Positions 1 to 11,875 of a stretch of 64,000 nucleotides of DNA are shown here, piece after piece. The stretch's first letter is position 1. Each line of letters opens with the position of its first letter. The notes below the pieces were generated by a model. That model saw nothing but the letters and a program-made list of their open reading frames with translations, ran no database searches and had not been told where the DNA came from. A program made the position numbers and the translations under genes. Source of the stretch: Portunus trituberculatus (Eukaryota; Arthropoda; Malacostraca; Decapoda; Portunidae); NCBI RefSeq assembly GCF_017591435.1, contig NC_059256.1, positions 8,191,814-8,255,813 on the forward strand, given 5' to 3'.

Positions 1-25
1 AGAGAAAGAAAAGTAGTCTGCTGGC

Positions 26-28
<3 letters not shown>

Positions 29-56
<28 letters not shown>
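29..56. repeat. (CT)n microsatellite
   Basis: Pure CT dinucleotide run, read directly. Confidence 0.95.
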
Positions 57-1362
<1,306 letters not shown>

Positions 1363-1532
1363 GATGGGAAGGAAAAGTGTGTGTATTTAGATAATTGTGT
1401 AGGAATGTTACTTAGATAGTAAGGTAGGAAAACACCGAACATTATATTAATACACTGATTCTACACTCTCATACATCTGGCAGCCACACCTACCCACAAT
1501 CCTGAGAAGGGTTGCACACAGACAGAGGAGAG

Positions 1533-1533
<1 letters not shown>

Positions 1534-1563
<30 letters not shown>
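1534..1563. repeat. (CA)n microsatellite
   Basis: CA run immediately 5' of the LINE F 3' fragment that starts at 1564. It is relevant to the microsatellite-targeting hypothesis for LINE F. Confidence 0.95.
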
Positions 1564-1565
<2 letters not shown>

Positions 1566-1679
1566 AGTTAGCCAGGGTTTCCATAGTTAGGTTAAGCATT
1601 TCAGTTCATTGTCTTAGTGTCCCCCCCCCCCTGTACATTTTCAGTGTAATTTTTTACATTGCCAAAGTAATAAACCGTA

Positions 1680-1711
<32 letters not shown>
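1564..1711 (+). mobile_element. LINE F 3' untranslated end, 5'-truncated, with (ATT)n tail
   Basis: About 115 bp that match, as reverse complement, the 3' end of the LINE at 17557-19098. The shared landmarks are the AACCTAACTATGG-like segment, a homopolymer C run near 1621, TGTACATTTTCAGTGTAA, and a terminal AAACCGTAT followed by (ATT)n. No coding sequence remains. It begins directly after a (CA)n tract and ends in an ATT tail of about 34 bp, which is what a heavily 5'-truncated LINE insertion would look like. Confidence 0.75.
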
Positions 1712-2028
1712 GGTTGTTTTGTCCCCTATAAGCCGGCTAAAGAACAATACACGTGTTGACTGTCTCCTGGAGTTTACTTCAAGCCCCATGATACTAACAG
1801 CTTCACCAACATACGCTGATACATGTATAGGGCTCTGTGAGAACCCATTTACAAGTGGTATTTAACTAGCTGTATTGTACAGGTTCCAGCAGGGCTCATA
1901 GTGTCCTATCTCCATACGAGTATCTCCACTTTTCTCATTTTTCTTTCAATCTATGCACATTATGTGCTGCAACAACTTCATCATTTAATGCATTCCACTT
2001 TTCCACCGTTCTGTGTGGAAAACTGTAT
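1712..2028 (-). mobile_element. LINE G 3' end (last codons and 3' tail)
   Basis: The minus strand translates to a LINE C-terminal tail motif of the type FPHRTVEKWNALNDEVV, then an internal stop and a short non-coding tail. The same motif (FPHRSIDKWNTLNSDVV) ends the larger LINE G at 19172-23700. The fragment lies tail to tail with the LINE F remnant, so the (ATT)n tract between them could belong to either. Its upper end is cut exactly where the gypsy element starts. Confidence 0.65.
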
Positions 2029-2990
2029 GTGTCACACTATGTAAAAACATGTCACATATGTCAAATTGTGGGTAAGCCTAACGAACGCCTTGTGCCAGCT
2101 CCTCTGACGCCTATTCCAGTTCAGACGGAGCCCTTCGAAAAGATCATTCTAGACTGCGTAGGGCCCTTACCCAAAACCAAACGAGGGAATCAGTATTTGT
2201 TAACCCTCATGGATCCCACTACCAGGTACCCTGAAGCATTCCCTCTTAAGAACATCACATCAAAGACCATTGTAAAACATCTAATACATTTTTTCACCTC
2301 GGTAGGAATTCCAAAACAAATTCAGTCTGACAAGGGTAGCAATTTCACTAGCCATTTTTTCCAACAGATAGTGAATGAGCTAAACATCGACCATGTTACC
2401 TCCTCGGCTTACCACCCCAATCCCAAGGCTGTCTGGAGCGGTTTCACCAAACATTAAAATCCATGATGAAGAAGTATTGCTTGGAGCATCAAGGAGACTG
2501 GGATGAAAGTATTTCTTTCCTTCTCTTCGCTTTAAGAGAATCTCCTCAAGATTCTTTAGGTTACTCCCTTTTGAATTACTCTATGGTAGACAGATCAGGG
2601 GGCCTCTCAAAATATTAAAGGATCAATGGTTTACTCAAAATACTCCTTCAAGCCCCAGTGTGTCTGACTACATCAGTAACCTTAAGAATAAAATCAGTGA
2701 AGTCAGATCTTTTGCTAAATCAAACTTCCTCAAATCTCAAACTAAAATGCAACAGAATTCTCTTCCCAAATCTGTCATGAGAAGTTTCAAACCAGGAGAC
2801 AAGGTTTTACTTTTTCTCCCCACTCCAGGCAATGCTCTTCACAGTAAGTTCATGGGACCTTATGTTGTGGCTCAAAAACTAAGTCCATTAAATTATGTGG
2901 TCCACACTCCTGACCGTCGTAAGGATTCCCAACTAGTTCATATTAATCTAATGAAACCTTACCACTCCAGAGAACCAGAGGACGACTTGT
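2028..2990 (+). pseudogene. Integrase of Gmr1-like gypsy copy 1 (broken)
   Basis: The reading starts within the zinc finger (Cys pair in KTCHICQ near 2045). The core follows, with first catalytic Asp in ILDCVGPLP near 2140 and second in QSDKGSNF near 2325. A small deletion near 2420 shifts the frame, so the catalytic Glu region (CLERF) is read in another frame. The C-terminal GPY/F module (KFMGPYVV) lies near 2848. This C-terminal ORF (2660-3181) runs on without a stop into sequence that precedes RT, which shows directly that INT and RT are adjacent in this order. In life the enzyme would insert cDNA into the genome. It cannot function as it stands. Confidence 0.85.
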
Positions 2991-3039
2991 CTCGCACTGT
3001 ACCTGTATGTCTGGTAGGGAAGGAGTCTGGTCCTGTGCC

Positions 3040-4531
3040 CCCCGAGGAAGAGTCCGACATCGAATTCCTCTTCTCGTCACCTAAAGGACGCCCCTCAAAC
3101 AGCCAAATCATGTCCAACCTTGATGAGGTGTTTCTTTCCTTAACACCTTCACAACAGTCTGATCTTAAAAGTTATTGCTAGACTTTTCTGAAATCACAGG
3201 TGACCTTCCAGGACTTTGTAATACTATCCAACATGACATAACATTAATATCTAATGACATCAAGCCTATAAGACAACCAGCCTATCGCATTTCACCCATT
3301 AAAAGAGACTTGATGAAAAAGAGGTAGACTATCTGCTCTGTCATCACCTTGCAGAACCTAGTATATCTCCTGGGCTTCTCCCTGCCTGTTAACATCTAAG
3401 CCAGATGGTAGTAGTCGATTTTGCACCGACTACAGGAAATTAAATAAAGTGACGGTGCCAGACTCCTACCCATTGCCCTTGATAGAGGACCTTATAGATA
3501 GTATAGGAGTAGCCAAATTTGTAACCACTATAGACTTACTTAAAGGTTACTACCAGATTCCCTCTCGGACGAGGCCCAAATAATATCCGCCTTCATCACC
3601 CCCTTCGGACTATACCAATACACAGTGATGCCCTTTGGCTTGTCTAATGCTCCCGCCACCTTCCAGAGGGCTATAAATTACATCACTCAGGACTTGGAGG
3701 GAACATCTGCATATCTGGACGACCTGGTGGTGACTGCGGACGACTGGGCGACACATCTGACCCGTCTTCGGAGGCTGATGGGTCGGTTGCAGGAAGCCGG
3801 GCTTACAATCAACCTGGCCAAGTCCACCTTCGGAAGTCTACGGTGGTCTACCTGGGACATGTGGTGGGGAACGGCAAGGTTCACCCCAAGAGAGCTAACG
3901 TGGAGGCCATCCTTGGCTTCCCTGTCCCTACCACCAGGAAAGCTCTCATGAGGTTCTTGGGGATGGCTGGTTTTACAGACGCTTCTGTAGAACTTCTCCA
4001 CCCTGGCCGCCCCCTGACGGACCTTATCAGCACTTCCGTCCCTTCCACTGGACCCCGACCTGTGACCAAGCCTTCCAACACCTCAAGGCGTTTCTCTCCT
4101 CGGAACCAGTGGTCTGGACGCCGGATCACACCCGCCCCTTCCATCTACAAGTGGACGCGAGTGGAGTTGGAGTGGGTGCTGTCCTACTACAAACGGACCC
4201 TACAAGCGGCATCCTCCATCCCATCGCCTATCACTCCGCCAAGCTGAAAAAACATCAACTCAACTACTCCACCATCGAGAAGGAGGCTCTGGCACTCGTC
4301 CTGGCGCTCCAACGTTTTGAGTGCTATCTTCATCCTGGTCCTCAAACTACGAAGGTCTTCACCGATCACAATCCTCTGGCCTTCTTTCACGCCATGAAGA
4401 ACCGAAACCAACGCATTCTTAGGTGGGCCTTGTTAACTCAACCCTTCAACTTAGAAGTCCACCATATCAAGGGAGTGGACAACATCATCGCCGACGCCTT
4501 ATCAAGATCTCCCGTTTCACCTCCTTCATGA
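3040..4531 (+). pseudogene. Reverse transcriptase-RNase H of Gmr1-like gypsy copy 1 (broken)
   Basis: RT begins with the acidic stretch ESDIEFLF and LDEVFLSLTPSQQ. It goes on to [38 protein letters not shown] and the catalytic box YLDD near 3712. RNase H follows (VDASGVGVGAVLLQ, STIEKEALAL, TDHNPLAF, IADALSRSP) and ends at 4531. Frames change at about 3175, 3325, 3580 and 3840, including an early stop at 3181. In an intact element these domains would make cDNA and degrade the RNA template. The motifs are strong; only the reading frame is lost. Confidence 0.88.
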
Positions 4532-4550
4532 GCCCATTACGGAGGTCTTA

Positions 4551-4562
4551 GGGGGGAGGAAA
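4551..4562 (+). promoter_or_regulatory. Polypurine tract for plus-strand DNA priming
   Basis: An all-purine GGGGGGAGGAAA run sits directly against the LTR start (TGTTACG). The identical tract is at the same place in copy 3 (41599-41610). Confidence 0.8.
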
Positions 4563-5181
4563 TGTTACGGCCCGCCCGTAACATACATTACTACCATCAC
4601 CTCCTCCGCTTGTTACCTCGTTCGCCACCTCTCCGCCTCCCCTTCCACGTCACCGTTTCATGAACCCTTCACGTCACCGTTTCATGAAGCCCTGCTACTG
4701 TCCCGAAGTTGGATTCACGCGGCCCCTTTCGACTCAACCGAAAGTGTTGAGCCAGCTCTTGGTTTTCTGAAAAGGAAGTTGAGATCCAAGCCTCAACCAG
4801 TGAACACAACGCCTCTTGGGTCTACCGTGGGATCAACCATCACCCAGCATTTCACCACTGCGACACCGCATAAGTATCACTTCCCCTCGTCCGTGTTTTC
4901 CACATTGCCTCTATATAGGATTAGGATTATTGTTAGGTATTAAGTTGGGTTCTTTATTGTTGTATTTATTACTGTGTTATATGTATATGTGTATGTCATT
5001 TTCCTGTGTTTCATTTTATATATCTGTGTTTCATGTTTCATGTTATATCTGTGTCAATTTCATTATGGGTTATTAAAATAGCTTTTTAAAGTGACCCTCT
5101 TTTGCATTTCCTCACCAGTTGAACCAGTTGTTCACCGGCTCCTCGATGCCAATCTTACCAGTTTAACCGGTGAACGTAACA
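4563..5181 (+). repeat. 3' LTR of Gmr1-like gypsy copy 1 (619 bp)
   Basis: It starts TGTTACG and ends CGTAACA, a perfect 7-bp terminal inverted repeat with TG..CA ends. Homologous LTRs are at 9546-10228 (minus, solo), 41611-42269 (plus) and, partial, 42658-42852 (minus). It contains two units of a 24-bp tandem repeat near 4641-4690; other copies have three and five. An AATAAA-type signal is not obvious. Confidence 0.9.
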
Positions 5182-5741
5182 GAAGACTTTTAGGTAAATT
5201 TCTTCCTACACTCACCTCACTCATAATTCCCAACACCACTGTGTGTTAGGCTGTGTGTGGTGAGGTGAGACTTTTAGGTAAATTTCTTCCTACACTCACC
5301 TCACTCATAATTCCTAATACCACTGCGTGTCAGGCTGTGTGTTCTGAGGTGAGACTTTTGGATAAATTTCTTCCCATACTCACCACACTCATAATTCCTA
5401 ACACCACTTTGCGTCAGGCTGTGTGTGGTGAGGTGAAACTTTTGGGTAAATTTCTTCCCACACTCACCACACTCATAATTCCTAACATCACTGTGCGTTG
5501 TGTCACACTGCTGGAACTCACATTTGCTCTCTCCTCTGCGGACAGAGTTACCTGTCTGGCCACCTCCACGCCTGCACCTCCCGACGCCTGAGGCTGACTG
5601 CTGCTGCTGCTGATGATGATGATGCCGGCCACCCATGCTGCTGGCAGGAATCACGGCATCCACCGCAGCAGCACCATAGGGACTCCCGCCAGCACAAGAC
5701 ATGGCCAGTCTTGCAGGGACCCTCGGGGAAGTGGGACACAA
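5182..5741 (-). pseudogene. Decayed C2H2 zinc-finger array (84-bp repeats)
   Basis: The minus-strand ORF at 5741-5301 starts with a low-complexity N-terminus (His4, Gln5 run). It then reads degenerate C2H2 fingers such as YECGECGKKFTQKFHLTTH. The repeat is exact at DNA level: the motif CATAATTCC recurs at 5222, 5306, 5390 and 5474, an 84-bp period equal to 28 codons, the length of one C2H2 finger plus linker. The second zinc His is Gln or Arg in two fingers, and the first Cys is a TGA stop in the most distal units. The linker is THSGVRNYE-like rather than TGEKP. The LTR of the gypsy copy ends at the array edge. It is probably a dead DNA-binding gene, or a minisatellite derived from one. Confidence 0.65.
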
Positions 5742-5799
5742 GACTGGGGCGTGTAGCCTTCACTCTGCCGGGTACATAAAATAACAACAGTGACACTCA

Positions 5800-5806
5800 G
5801 CGCGCG

Positions 5807-5837
<31 letters not shown>
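5800..5837. repeat. Compound (CG)n(CA)n microsatellite
   Basis: CGCG run followed by CA run, ending where the SINE begins. Confidence 0.9.
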
Positions 5838-6122
5838 CCGGTAGCTCAGTGGTTAGAGCGCTGGCTTCACAAGCCAGAGGACCGATTCGATTCCCCGGCC
5901 GGCTGGAGATATTTGGGTGTCTCCTTTCACGTGTAGCTCCTGTTCACCTAGCAGTGAGTAGGTACGGGATGTAAATCGAGTTGTGACCTTTTGTGTTGTG
6001 TGTGTGTGCCTGGTCTCTGGCCTATCCGAAGATCGGAAATAATGAGCTCTGAGTTCGTTCCGTAGGGTAACGTCTGGCTGTCTCGTCAGAGACTGCAGCA
6101 GATCAAACAGTGAAACACACAG
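5836..6122 (+). mobile_element. tRNA-derived SINE (Val-type head)
   Basis: The head folds like a tRNA. An A-box (TAGCTCAGTGG) is at 5842, an anticodon arm CTGGC-TTCACAA-GCCAG at 5861-5877 places CAC as anticodon (valine), and a B-box (GATTCGATTCC) is at 5884. It is followed by a tRNA-unrelated body ending near GTGAAACACAC at about 6121. The body is typical of a widespread decapod SINE as I remember it. It starts directly after a (CA)n tract and ends in CA dinucleotides. The body makes it a SINE and not a working tRNA gene. Transcription would be by RNA polymerase III from the internal boxes. Confidence 0.8.
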
Positions 6123-6471
6123 CTTCCTGCCCCTCTCATGCAGCACTAGGCCAGCACTCCCTCCACCCTCCTGCCACCCTGACCACTGTCCCTGACAAGT
6201 CATGTGCCACCCCAATGGGACACTGGCCCCTGCCATTCATTTACTCCAACATAAGTATATACTTCATTTCATTGTATTAGTTATTTCCTAAACTATCCTA
6301 AAGGAACGACACGTTTTGAAGAGCAGAACGGACCGCGGCCACAAGAACACACCACTCTCACTAAGGAAGATGGAAAAACAATGTTCCTGAGTATTCCTAG
6401 GCCACTCACATCAACAATCTTTATCACAAGAAGGTGGCTCAGGTGAAGTGATAACATATAACACCTGTGAG

Positions 6472-6472
<1 letters not shown>
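6123..6472. other. Non-coding spacer, nothing recognised
   Basis: C-rich at first, then AT-rich. No ORF, repeat family or RNA motif that I can support. Confidence 0.6.
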
Positions 6473-6518
<46 letters not shown>

Positions 6519-6540
6519 TAGATAGATAGATAGATAGATA
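6473..6540. repeat. Compound (CA)n(GATA)n microsatellite
   Basis: CA run to about 6516 followed by GATA units to about 6540. Confidence 0.95.
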
Positions 6541-6730
6541 TTTATTGTCCACAGTTAGGAATCGATTTTACATAAAAAAAACAATAATATCACATTAAAG
6601 TGAAAACGATATTACTTAAACAAATATAAATGTAATAAAACACAACTGTAGTCCACAAACTACAAAATTCCTAATTAAATAAATCTAACCAGACTTCCCA
6701 AAAATCTTATACATATAACTTCAGAATATC

Positions 6731-7366
6731 ATGAATGATCTTACATACGACACCACTTGCTCTCGTGCCCACAATCTTGAATCTTCAGAATTTTCTACCA
6801 TCTGGCTAAGACTTCAATGTCACTCTCTAACTAAATTCATCTGTGCTGTATACCTCTCACCTAATTCCTCTGACTATGTAAAATTCTTTGACTATTTGAC
6901 TTCCAAGGTGGAGCACATCTTATCTCACTTTCCTTTTGCTGAGATCTCCATTTTAGGGGATTTCAATGTTCACCACCAGCTTTGGCTTTCATCTTCTTTC
7001 ACTGACCAACCTGGTGAACAAACCTTCAACTTTGCTATCCTTCATGACCTAGAGCAGCTAGTGCAGTTCCCTACCCGTATTCCTGACCGCCTTGGAGACA
7101 CGCCCAACATTCTTGATCTTTTCCTAACCTCCAACCCTTCTGCTTACTCTGTTAAACTTTCCTCTCCGTTGGGCTCCTCCGACCACAATCTAATTTCCGT
7201 TACCTGTTCTATCACTCCAGTGCAGCCTCAGGACCCGCCTAAGCGGAGGTGCTTCTGGCATTTTAACTCTGCTAAGTGGGAGGAACTAAGGCAGTACTAT
7301 TCTGATTTCCTTGGGATGATTATTGTTTTCATGTCAGAGATCCTTCTCTTTGTGCCGAGCGCATAA
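6731..7366 (+). pseudogene. LINE A endonuclease domain (partial)
   Basis: An exo-endo-phosphatase-type LINE endonuclease that would nick target DNA for target-primed reverse transcription. Visible motifs are [11 protein letters not shown], the catalytic ILGDFNVHH near residue 75, and the terminal [10 protein letters not shown] near residue 150. The N-terminal strands and the catalytic Glu motif (QET type) are absent because the copy is truncated. A frameshift near 7320 ends the frame before the RT linker; the protein continues in another frame with KAKKPWFNSACS near 7430. Confidence 0.8.
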
Positions 7367-7459
7367 CAGAGGTGATTATCTCTGGCATGGAGCTATACAT
7401 TCCTCATACTTTCTCTAACCCTAAAGCTAAAAAGCCTTGGTTTAACTCTGCTTGTTCTC

Positions 7460-9358
7460 GTGCTGTCAATGATAGAGGCGGCTCACAAACGGTTCCGTAG
7501 CCATCCAACTGCTGAAACTCATGCCCTATATATTTCTGCCCGTAATCATGCCAAATCTATTCTCCAACTTACTAAAAACTCTTTCATCAATAGAAAATGT
7601 CAAAGTCTTTCCAATTCTAACTCCTCTCGAGATTTCTGGCATCTAGCCAATAATATCTCTAACAACTTTACTTCTTCGTCTTTCCCTCCTTTACTTCATC
7701 CAGATGGCTCTACAGCTGTCTCTTCTTTTCTAAAGCTGAACTCTTCGCTCAAACCTTTGCTACCAACTCAACTTTGGATGATTCTGGGCATATTCCTCCT
7801 ACTCCTCCACCCTCTGACTACTTCATCCCTAAAATTAAAATTCTTTATAAAGACGTTTTCCTGGCCCTCTCTGGCCTTGATTCTCGGAAGGCTTACGGTC
7901 CGGATGGAGTCCCTCCTGTTGTTCTCAAAACTGTGCTTCCGAACTCGCTCACTGCCTGGTCAAACTCTTTCATCTGTGTCTCTCTACTTCTATTTATCCT
8001 TCTTGCTGGAAGTTTGCTCACATTCAACCTGTCCCTAAAAAGGTGACCACTCCAATCCTTCTAACTACCGCCCTATAGCTTTGATTTCCTGCCTTTCTAA
8101 AGCCTTTGAGTCTATCCTTAATAGGAAGATAATGAGGCATCTATCAGCTCACAACCTTCTCTCTGATTGCCAGTATGGTTTCCGTAAAGGCAGATCTACT
8201 GGTGATCTTCTTACTTTCCTAACTGAATCTTGGTCATCCTCTTTTAGGGACTTCGGTGAAACCTTTGCTGTCGGCCTTGACATATCGAAAGCCTTCGATA
8301 GAGTCTGGCACAAATCTTTAATTTCTAAACTACCCTCCTACGGATTCTATCCTTCTCTCTGTACCTTCATCTCCAGTTTCCTTTCCGATCGTTCTATTGC
8401 TGCTGTAGTAGACGGTCACTGTTCTTCCCTAAAACTATCAACAGTGGTGTTCCACAGGGTTCTGTCCTATCACCCACTCTCTTTCTATTATTCATCAATG
8501 ATCTCCTAAATCTGACTCAATGCCCTATCCACTCCTATGCTGATGATACCACCTTGCATTATTCAACAGCGTTCAACAGACGCCCAACCCAACAACAATT
8601 AAATGACTCAAGGCGAGATGCTATAGGACGCCTAACTTCTGATCTTTCACTTGTTTCTGATTGGGGCAGAGAAAACCTGGTTTTGTTCAATGCCTCAAAA
8701 CTCAATTTCTACAACTATCTACTCGACATAACCTTCCAGACAACTATCCTCTCTTCTTCAATAACACTCAACTTCCCTCTCCTCTACATTAAACACACTC
8801 GGTCTATCCTTCACTAAAAATCTAAACTGGAAATTTCACATCTCTACTCTTGCTAAATCAGCTTCCAAGAAGTTAGGTGTCCTGTGGCGTCTTCGTCCAT
8901 TTTCTCTCCCTCCCAGCTGCTTGCTATGTACAGGGGCCTCATCCGCCCGTGTATGGAGTATGGCTCTCATGTCTGGGGGGGATCCACACACAGCTTTACT
9001 AAACAAGGTGGAATCTAAAGCTTTTCGTCTTATCAACTCTTCTCCTCTAACTGACTGTCTTGATTCTTTAAGTCACCGCCGCAATGTTGCATCTTTATCT
9101 GTCTTCTACCGCTGTTTTCATGCTGTCTGCTCTTCTGAACTTGCTAACTGCTTGCCTTCCCCCTCCTGCGGCCTCGCTGCACAAGACTCTCTACTTCTTC
9201 TCATCCCTATTCTGTCCATCTTCCTAATGCAAGAGTTAACCAGTATCTTCACTCCTTCATTCCCTACACTGGTAAACTCTGGAACTCTCTACCTGTGTCT
9301 GTATTTCCACCTGCCTATGACTTAAACTCTTTCAAAAGAGGAGTGTCAAGACACCTCT
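7460..9358 (+). pseudogene. LINE A reverse transcriptase and C-terminal region (frameshifted)
   Basis: RT is spread over several frames. A linker (AHKRFRSHPTAETHALY) is followed by the RT N-terminus (SRKAYGPDGVPPVVLK near 7885), YGFRKGRSTGDLL near 8175, ISKAFDRVWH near 8285, and the catalytic YADDTT near 8536 in a different frame. The C-terminus (MSGGDPHTALLNKVESKAFRLI) ends with KRGVSRHLLR and a stop at about 9364. At least five indels break it. It would copy the LINE RNA at the nicked target if intact. Confidence 0.82.
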
Positions 9359-9490
9359 TACGTTAACTGGACCCTCCTTTTAGATTTTTTGTTTTCTCTT
9401 TCTCCTACTTTCCTCTCAACAGGGCCTGGCAACCAGCAGGATTTTTTTTTCCAACACTTTGTTTTCCCTTGGCCAGTGCCCTTGTAATGT

Positions 9491-9514
9491 AAAAAAAAAA
9501 AAAAAAAAAAAAAA
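9491..9514 (+). repeat. Poly-A tail of LINE A
   Basis: A run of 24 A residues soon after the LINE A stop codon, followed by TAAAATTCATTAATG. Confidence 0.85.
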
Positions 9515-9545
9515 TAAAATTCATTAATGTTATGTCTCACTCTGT

Positions 9546-10228
9546 TGTTACGTTCACCGGTTAAACGGGTAAGATTGGCATCGGGGAGCCGGTGAACAAT
9601 AACAATAAAATAAAAACACTGCAGGTTCGACTGGTGAGGAAATGCAAAGGGGGGCACTTAAAAAGCTATTTAATAACCCAATAATGAAACTGACATACAC
9701 ATAGATATAACATGAAACATATGAAACTGACATACACATATACATATAACACAGAAATAAATACAACAAAGAACCCAACTTAATACCTAACAATAATCCT
9801 AATCCTATATGGAGGCAATGTGGAAAAACACAGGACGAGGGGAAGTGATACTTATGCGGTGTCGCAGTGGTGAAGTGCTGGGTGTAGATTCCACGGTAGT
9901 CCAAGAGGCGTTGTGTTCACTGGTTGAGGCCTGGACCTCCACTGACTTCCAGAAAGCCAAGAGCTGGCTTAACACTTCCGGTTGAGTCGAATGGGACCGC
10001 GTGAATCCAACTTCGGGACAGTAGTGGGGCTTCATGAGACGGTGACGTGGAAGGTTCATGAGACGGTGGCGTGGAAGGTTCATGAGACGGTGACGTGGAG
10101 GGTTCATGAGACGGTGCCGTGGAAGGTTCATGAGACGGTGACGTGGAAGGGGAGGTGGAGAGGTGGCGAACGAGGTAGCAAGCGGAGGAGGTGATGGTAG
10201 TGGAGTATGTTACGGGCGGGCCGTAACA
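9546..10228 (-). mobile_element. Solo LTR of the Gmr1-like gypsy family with 4-bp target duplication
   Basis: The full LTR is in minus orientation: on the plus strand it starts TGTTACG and ends CGTAACA. It is flanked by CTGT at 9542-9545 and CTGT at 10229-10232, a 4-bp target site duplication as expected for gypsy integration. No internal sequence is present, so it arose by LTR-LTR recombination after insertion. The right flank is LINE B sequence, so the LTR landed in or at the end of LINE B. Confidence 0.9.
10031..10150. repeat. 24-bp tandem repeat inside the solo LTR (5 units)
   Basis: Units start at 10031, 10055, 10079, 10103 and 10127, exactly 24 bp apart, each beginning TTCATGAGACGGTG. 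The homologous position has about two units in copy 1 and three in copy 3. Confidence 0.92.
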
Positions 10229-10239
10229 CTGTACACTGG

Positions 10240-11875
10240 ATGAACTGACAAACTTGGGTTCATATACTTATAAACTTCACCTCTAGATGAGTTTGAGAGG
10301 AAAATTTGATTGTTAACATCGCCCATGATGGCATTACTATCCCTGATGGCGCTTGTTAAGAACTCATTTGCAAGTCTTCCGGTTGGCGTATTACATGTCC
10401 GAATATTATTTAGTGCAAAAACAAGGGGATCATCATCAAAATTGTGTCTTTCTTCATACACTTTGGAAAAAAAAAATTATGCTGTCTCAATTTCAGTAAC
10501 TCAGGAAGCGGCAACTCAACATAACACACTAGATTGGCTGTTGTTCTCCTCACCCCCAACAGTTGTTTTAATGACCAATTGTACAATTTAATTACAGGTT
10601 TAAAGTCCGCCCCCACCCATGACTCACAACCATACAAGAGTGAGGAGATCAACGCTGCATCAAAAACCCGCCGCTTCACAACAAAAGGGAAATCATTGTT
10701 CTTTTTGAGATAGGATACAAACTTTAACACATGACACATTTTTCCCTTTGCATGAGCCTTAACTGCTGACGACACCGAGCCGTCGCTGGTGAAGGGTAAA
10801 CCCAAGTACAAGTAGCTAGAGCAGTGATCTATGACAAGTCCATTCACCACCAGCGGCTCGGCATCACCAGCTCTGCCGTGAATTACATAAAATTTAGTTT
10901 TCTCTGGTTAATTTTCATACCATATTCGTTACAAAATTCCTGTACAATTGCAATTTTTTGTAACATAGCTCCTCTAGATGTAGATAACAGTACAGTATCG
11001 TCCATTAGTACTGATATATGAAACCATTGGAGAAAACCATCTGACTGACAGCGTTCCTTTATCATCTTAATCAAATCATTGACAAACAGAATGAAAAGTA
11101 AACATGACGTAGGCGATCCTTGTCTCACCCCAAGCGTTGTTGTCATGACCGCCTCACCAATCACACTCTCTGTTACCGGGTACATTGCTTTCAAAGCCGC
11201 TAGCATCACCCGCCCACATCCAAGCCTTTTCATTACCTTAAACAAAACATCTCTTGGTACTAAGTCATAGGCTTTAGAAAAGTCAATGAATGTTACAAAC
11301 AAAGTTATTTTTTTCCTGCGAGCCATATCTGTTAACAGGCGAAGGGTCACAATGTGTTCTAAACAACCTCGCTTCCTCTGTGATCCAGCTTGTTCTCGGT
11401 ACGGTTTGAACCACTGACTCAGTCTTTCACACAACACCATGTCGTACTATTTAGCGATTGCGTTAATGACACTAATTCCTCGATAGTTGTTTGTGTCACA
11501 CATGTTTCCTCGCTTATATATAGTGAACACTTTTGCTCTCCTCCAAGAGTCAGGATATACACCAGATAGAAACACATTATTGAGGAGAGTGGGTAATGTT
11601 AAGATCCAGTGGGCAGGTAATAGTGATAACACGCCAGGTGAGAGCCCGTCAGGCCCGCATGCGTTGTCAACTTTCATATTCTTAATTTGGTCAGATACTT
11701 GGTGTGGCAAAATGGGTTCATCTAAAACTGGCACAGAAGTAATAGTTGTTACATCAGTGTGAGATAAATTTACCACGTCAGGTGGATTAAGAACAGCTTC
11801 AAAATGCTTCTTAAATTCCTCATCACTCGGACACTGTTCATCTTTTCCTTGATCATAGCCATACTCTCCTTCCAA
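10240..11875 (-). pseudogene. LINE B reverse transcriptase (frameshifted)
   Basis: The N-terminal part (11875-11447) reads DEEFKKHFEAVLNP, NACGPDGLSPGVL and NNYRGISVINA. A frameshift at about 11445 is followed by AGSQRKRGCLEHI, FIDFSKAYDLVPRD, GVRQGSPTSCLLF and the catalytic VLMDDTVLLS near 11000. The thumb and C-terminus continue at 10850-10410 (LYLGLPFTSDGS, LLYGCESWVGADF). A run of ten A at 10468-10477 shifts the frame again into NFDDDPLVFALN. Three frameshifts make it inactive. The Met in place of Tyr/Phe before DD is a natural LINE variant rather than damage, as far as I can judge. Confidence 0.8.

Larger units (their letters stand above)
2028..5181 (+). mobile_element. Ty3/gypsy retrotransposon copy 1, Gmr1-like domain order (INT-RT-RNase H-LTR), 5'-truncated
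   Basis: Reading left to right there is an integrase core, an integrase C-terminal GPY module, reverse transcriptase, RNase H, a polypurine tract and a 3' LTR. Integrase therefore comes before RT, the reverse of the usual gypsy order and like the Gmr1 group. Two further copies here (33694-38439 minus and 38440-42269 plus) show the same order, so it is not a local rearrangement. The 5' LTR, gag, protease and the integrase His residues are missing: homology begins abruptly in the integrase zinc finger at 2028. Several frameshifts and stops make it non-autonomous. Confidence 0.85.
6731..9516 (+). mobile_element. LINE A, Jockey-like non-LTR retrotransposon, 5'-truncated, poly-A tail
   Basis: An apurinic-type endonuclease (6731-7366), RT (7460-8820) and a C-terminal region (8921-9358) run in order on one strand and end in a 24-nt poly-A at 9491-9514. 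The 5' end is missing: the first recognisable residues are inside the endonuclease. An RT piece of the same family is at 13790-13975 (minus). The Jockey assignment rests on motif style and order, not on a tree. Confidence 0.8.

Noticed and set aside
2028..4531. Interpreting INT-before-RT as a circular permutation or tandem of two ordinary gypsy copies
   Set aside because: Three copies share the order, the INT C-terminus and the RT start share one frame in copy 1, and copy 2 has protease directly before INT.
4563..5186. Target site duplication for gypsy copy 1
   Set aside because: The 5' end of the copy is truncated in integrase, so there is no left LTR to compare with the GAAG right flank.
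5253..5591. Plus-strand 112-codon ORF with repeated LLGKFLPTLTTLI units
   Set aside because: It is the opposite-strand shadow of the 84-bp C2H2 repeat, whose finger frame is on the minus strand.
5836..5910. Functional tRNA-Val gene
   Set aside because: The tRNA-like head is joined to a SINE body, has mispaired positions and no terminator directly after it.
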